NCBI RefSeq assembly: GCF_006974125.1 | Contig: NZ_CP037858.1 | Location: forward strand, 2,604,001-2,668,000 | Length of the DNA: 64,000 nt | Direction: 5' to 3' | Origin: Stenotrophomonas maltophilia | GTDB taxonomy: Bacteria; Pseudomonadota; Gammaproteobacteria; Xanthomonadales; Xanthomonadaceae | Part shown: piece after piece, positions 62,505-64,000 of the stretch | How the letters are laid out: every line of letters begins with the position of its first letter | How positions within the stretch are numbered: the first letter of the stretch is position 1 | The notes under the pieces: model-generated | What the model was told of the DNA's origin: nothing | The model's input: only the letters and a program-made list of their open reading frames with translations | Databases searched by the model: none | Translations under genes and position numbers: made by a program

Positions 62505-63385
62505 AGCCGATGACTGCCGCAACCCTGGCCGCGCTGCTGGCGCTGCCGACCCTGGCCGTGGCCGCCGACAACCCGATGGTGGCGCAGCTGAGCCAGCGCC
62601 TGATGGCCATCCAGGCCAACCCGGATACCGCTGAGCTGGGCGCCTTCGAGCGCATGCAGGCCCAGCAGGCCATCGCCACCCTGGACAAGGCCAAGCGCCG
62701 CGACCAGGAACTGGCCACCTACCTGGCCGAGCGCCGGGTGGAGATCGCCGAGACGGCCGTGCGTACCGCGCTGGCCGCCCGCGAGGTCGACCGCCTGGAG
62801 CGGACCCGCAGCGACCTGCTGATCGAGGCCAGCCGCCGCGACGCCGCGCGCGCCCGCCAGGAAGCCGAACAGCTGCGCATGCAGGCACAGATGCAGGCCG
62901 AGGAGGCTGAACGCCTGCGCCAGGCTGCCGAGGCCGAGACCCTGGCCCGCCAGGACGCCGAGAACGCCCTGACCAGCGTAGCCGGCAAGCAGCAGCAGCG
63001 CCTCAGCGCCGCCCAGCAGAACGCCGCCAAGCTGGCCCGCGAGGAAGCCGAGCTGGTGTCCGGTCAGAAGCTGCCGGGCTCGAAGTTCGATGGCCGCGGC
63101 GAGGTCTTCACCTTCCGTGGCGATGCGTTTGCCGCCGGCGCCTCCAGCCTGTCCGGCGGTGCCCGCAACCAGGCCAAGGCGTTGGCCGAGTACCTGAACA
63201 TCGGCAAGAAGGGCCGCCTGCGCATCGAGGCCTACGACAGTGCCAACGGCGTAGGCCAGAAGCGTGCCGAGGCCCTGCGTGACGCGCTGGTTGCTGCGGG
63301 TGTCGCGAGCAACCGGATCCAGCTCGCCGGCAAGAAGGCAGCCTCCACCCAGGCACGTTCGGCCGAGGTCATCATCGCCCCGTAA
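62501..63385 (+). CDS. OmpA-like periplasmic/outer-membrane protein with long coiled coil
   Basis: 294 residues. GTG start at 62501 with GGGGAGG upstream; an ATG 9 bases later is an alternative. Signal peptide (AATLAALLALPTLAVAAD), then a ~150-residue helical region rich in Ala/Glu/Arg/Gln, then a C-terminal OmpA-type domain (LNIGKKGRLRIEAYDSANGVGQKRAEALRDALVAAGV) lacking some consensus residues such as the NxxLSxxRA pattern. It may bind peptidoglycan and pair with the DUF4398 protein. A terminator follows. Confidence 0.87.
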   Translation: MKPMTAATLAALLALPTLAVAADNPMVAQLSQRLMAIQANPDTAELGAFERMQAQQAIATLDKAKRRDQELATYLAERRVEIAETAVRTALAAREVDRLERTRSDLLIEASRRDAARARQEAEQLRMQAQMQAEEAERLRQAAEAETLARQDAENALTSVAGKQQQRLSAAQQNAAKLAREEAELVSGQKLPGSKFDGRGEVFTFRGDAFAAGASSLSGGARNQAKALAEYLNIGKKGRLRIEAYDSANGVGQKRAEALRDALVAAGVASNRIQLAGKKAASTQARSAEVIIAP

Positions 63386-63430
63386 TTGCTTGATATCGTT
63401 TGTTTTTCGTTGTGATGAGCATTCAGCCTG

Positions 63431-63460
63431 AACCCCGCCCCGGCGGGGTTCGGTCTTTTT
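63431..63460 (+). terminator. Rho-independent terminator after the OmpA-like gene
   Basis: AACCCCGCC/GGCGGGGTT hairpin followed by CGGTCTTTTT, 45 bp after the stop codon. Confidence 0.85.
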
Positions 63461-63709
63461 GACGCAGGGGTCTTGTACCCCGCCTTGAGCAGGCGTAGGG
63501 TCAATCGTCCGGGACGCAATGCCGCGGACCGGACGATGGGAGGGCCGGGCCGATGCAAGCAGGGCGCGAACCGCAGCAGATCGACGTGCGCAGGCCAGTG
63601 CCGCAGGTCGTTGCAGGCGTCCAGGTGGCCATCGACCGGCGCTCCTCCATGAACAACGCCCCGTGCCTTGCGGCCGGGGCGTTCGTGTATCTGTCGAAGG
63701 AGGTCCATC
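63461..63709. other. Intergenic region without a gene I can support
   Basis: About 250 bp. It contains a TCGTCCGG/CCGGACGA-like inverted pair (about 63506 and 63530) and an ACGCCCCG...CGGGGCGT hairpin (63656-63682) just ahead of the YdcH-type gene. Short frames here have no ribosome sites or protein-like composition. Confidence 0.5.
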
Positions 63710-63946
63710 ATGTTTGAAGATCAGCCCCAGAGCGAGATCGACGCCCGTCGCGCGCGTGATCCGGAGTTCAGGGCACTCCATGACCAGCACCGCAAGTTGA
63801 ACAAGAAGTGCATGGACGCGGAGTTGGGTGTACTCCCGATCGATGATGTCACCCTGGGTCGCATGAAGCGCGAGAAGCTGCTGGCCAAGCAACGACTTCT
63901 GCGAATGTACGAAACACCGCTCCCAACGACGTCCCCCACGCTTTGA
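63710..63946 (+). CDS. Small YdcH/DUF465-type protein
   Basis: 78 residues: MFEDQPQSEIDARRARDPEFRALHDQHRKLNKKCMDAELG and then MKREKLLAKQRLLRMYE. The pattern HxxLxxK...E followed by a KREKLxxK helix is that of YdcH (DUF465) proteins, small helical hairpins of unclear function. AAGGAGG at 7 nt ahead of the ATG is the strongest ribosome site in the region. Confidence 0.85.
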   Translation: MFEDQPQSEIDARRARDPEFRALHDQHRKLNKKCMDAELGVLPIDDVTLGRMKREKLLAKQRLLRMYETPLPTTSPTL

Positions 63947-64000
63947 CGCACCCCGTCACGCCCGGAACGGCGTGACCCGGCCATCGATGGCCCCGCCGGG

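Noticed and set aside
62018..63892. Apparent 1000-residue protein with PilU at its C-terminus
   Set aside because: The extra ~625 residues are only the antisense of the DUF4398/OmpA-like genes; PilU starts at MDIGYF with its normal N-terminus.

Overview
The window is high-GC chromosomal DNA of a gammaproteobacterium of the Xanthomonadaceae, most likely Stenotrophomonas (S. maltophilia group). The reasons are the protein set, the dense scatter of palindromes that begin with GTAG (the SMAG/REP type known from that species), and family-typical small proteins (DUF3297, DUF3247, DUF3016). I see about 63 protein genes, no tRNA or rRNA, no CRISPR array, no insertion sequence and no prophage. It reads as core chromosome with repeat-rich intergenic gaps.

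Layout. 1-7 kb: two MFS transporters, a secreted M13 peptidase, and a membrane PAS-GGDEF-EAL cyclic-di-GMP protein. 7-16.3 kb: a LysR/DoxX/dioxygenase locus, a CPA1 antiporter, small conserved proteins, the flagellar stator genes motA-motB, a cytoplasmic-type msrB, and two small secreted or polyglutamine proteins. 16.4-19.4 kb: a D-alanine catabolism locus (Lrp-type regulator diverging from dadA and alanine racemase). 20-29 kb: hybrid kinase, an rRNA methyltransferase-pseudouridine synthase-HAD operon, fabA-fabB, dinB. 29-39.6 kb: metallo-beta-lactamase-fold protein, NmrA/LysR pair, methyltransferase, gph, a B12-riboswitch-controlled btuB with a CobC-like phosphatase, TfoX-C, free-methionine sulfoxide reductase, bioD and a MocR regulator. 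39.8-47.3 kb: a periplasmic methionine-sulfoxide repair operon (msrB-dipZ-msrA) diverging from one two-component system, followed by a second, RstAB-like one. 47.6-56.3 kb: an asparagine-synthase-like protein lacking the usual Cys2, phasin, queD, a TonB receptor and an M14 peptidase. 56.8-64 kb: RhlE-type helicase, fumarylacetoacetate hydrolase-maiA, pilU, a DUF4398/OmpA-like pair and a small YdcH-type protein.

The most unusual content is between genes. Five copies of an element (E1, E2a, E2b, E3, E4) have a conserved 52-bp core inside long inverted arms. The arms differ from copy to copy yet remain self-complementary (26-27 bp, perfect in three copies). The core folds into two small hairpins whose stems also change between copies while both hexaloops stay AUGGAY, which is the ANGGAN loop recognised by CsrA/RsmA proteins. 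A second, unrelated family (E5, E6) has the same plan with a 42-bp core and 27-bp arms. I do not recognise either family. I propose the first as a dispersed structured RNA or RsmA-binding repeat; this is inference from sequence alone.

A second global pattern is that 15 of the 16 convergent gene junctions in the window contain a palindromic repeat (SMAG, E-type, or other perfect palindromes). The sixteenth has no gap, because the two stop codons overlap.
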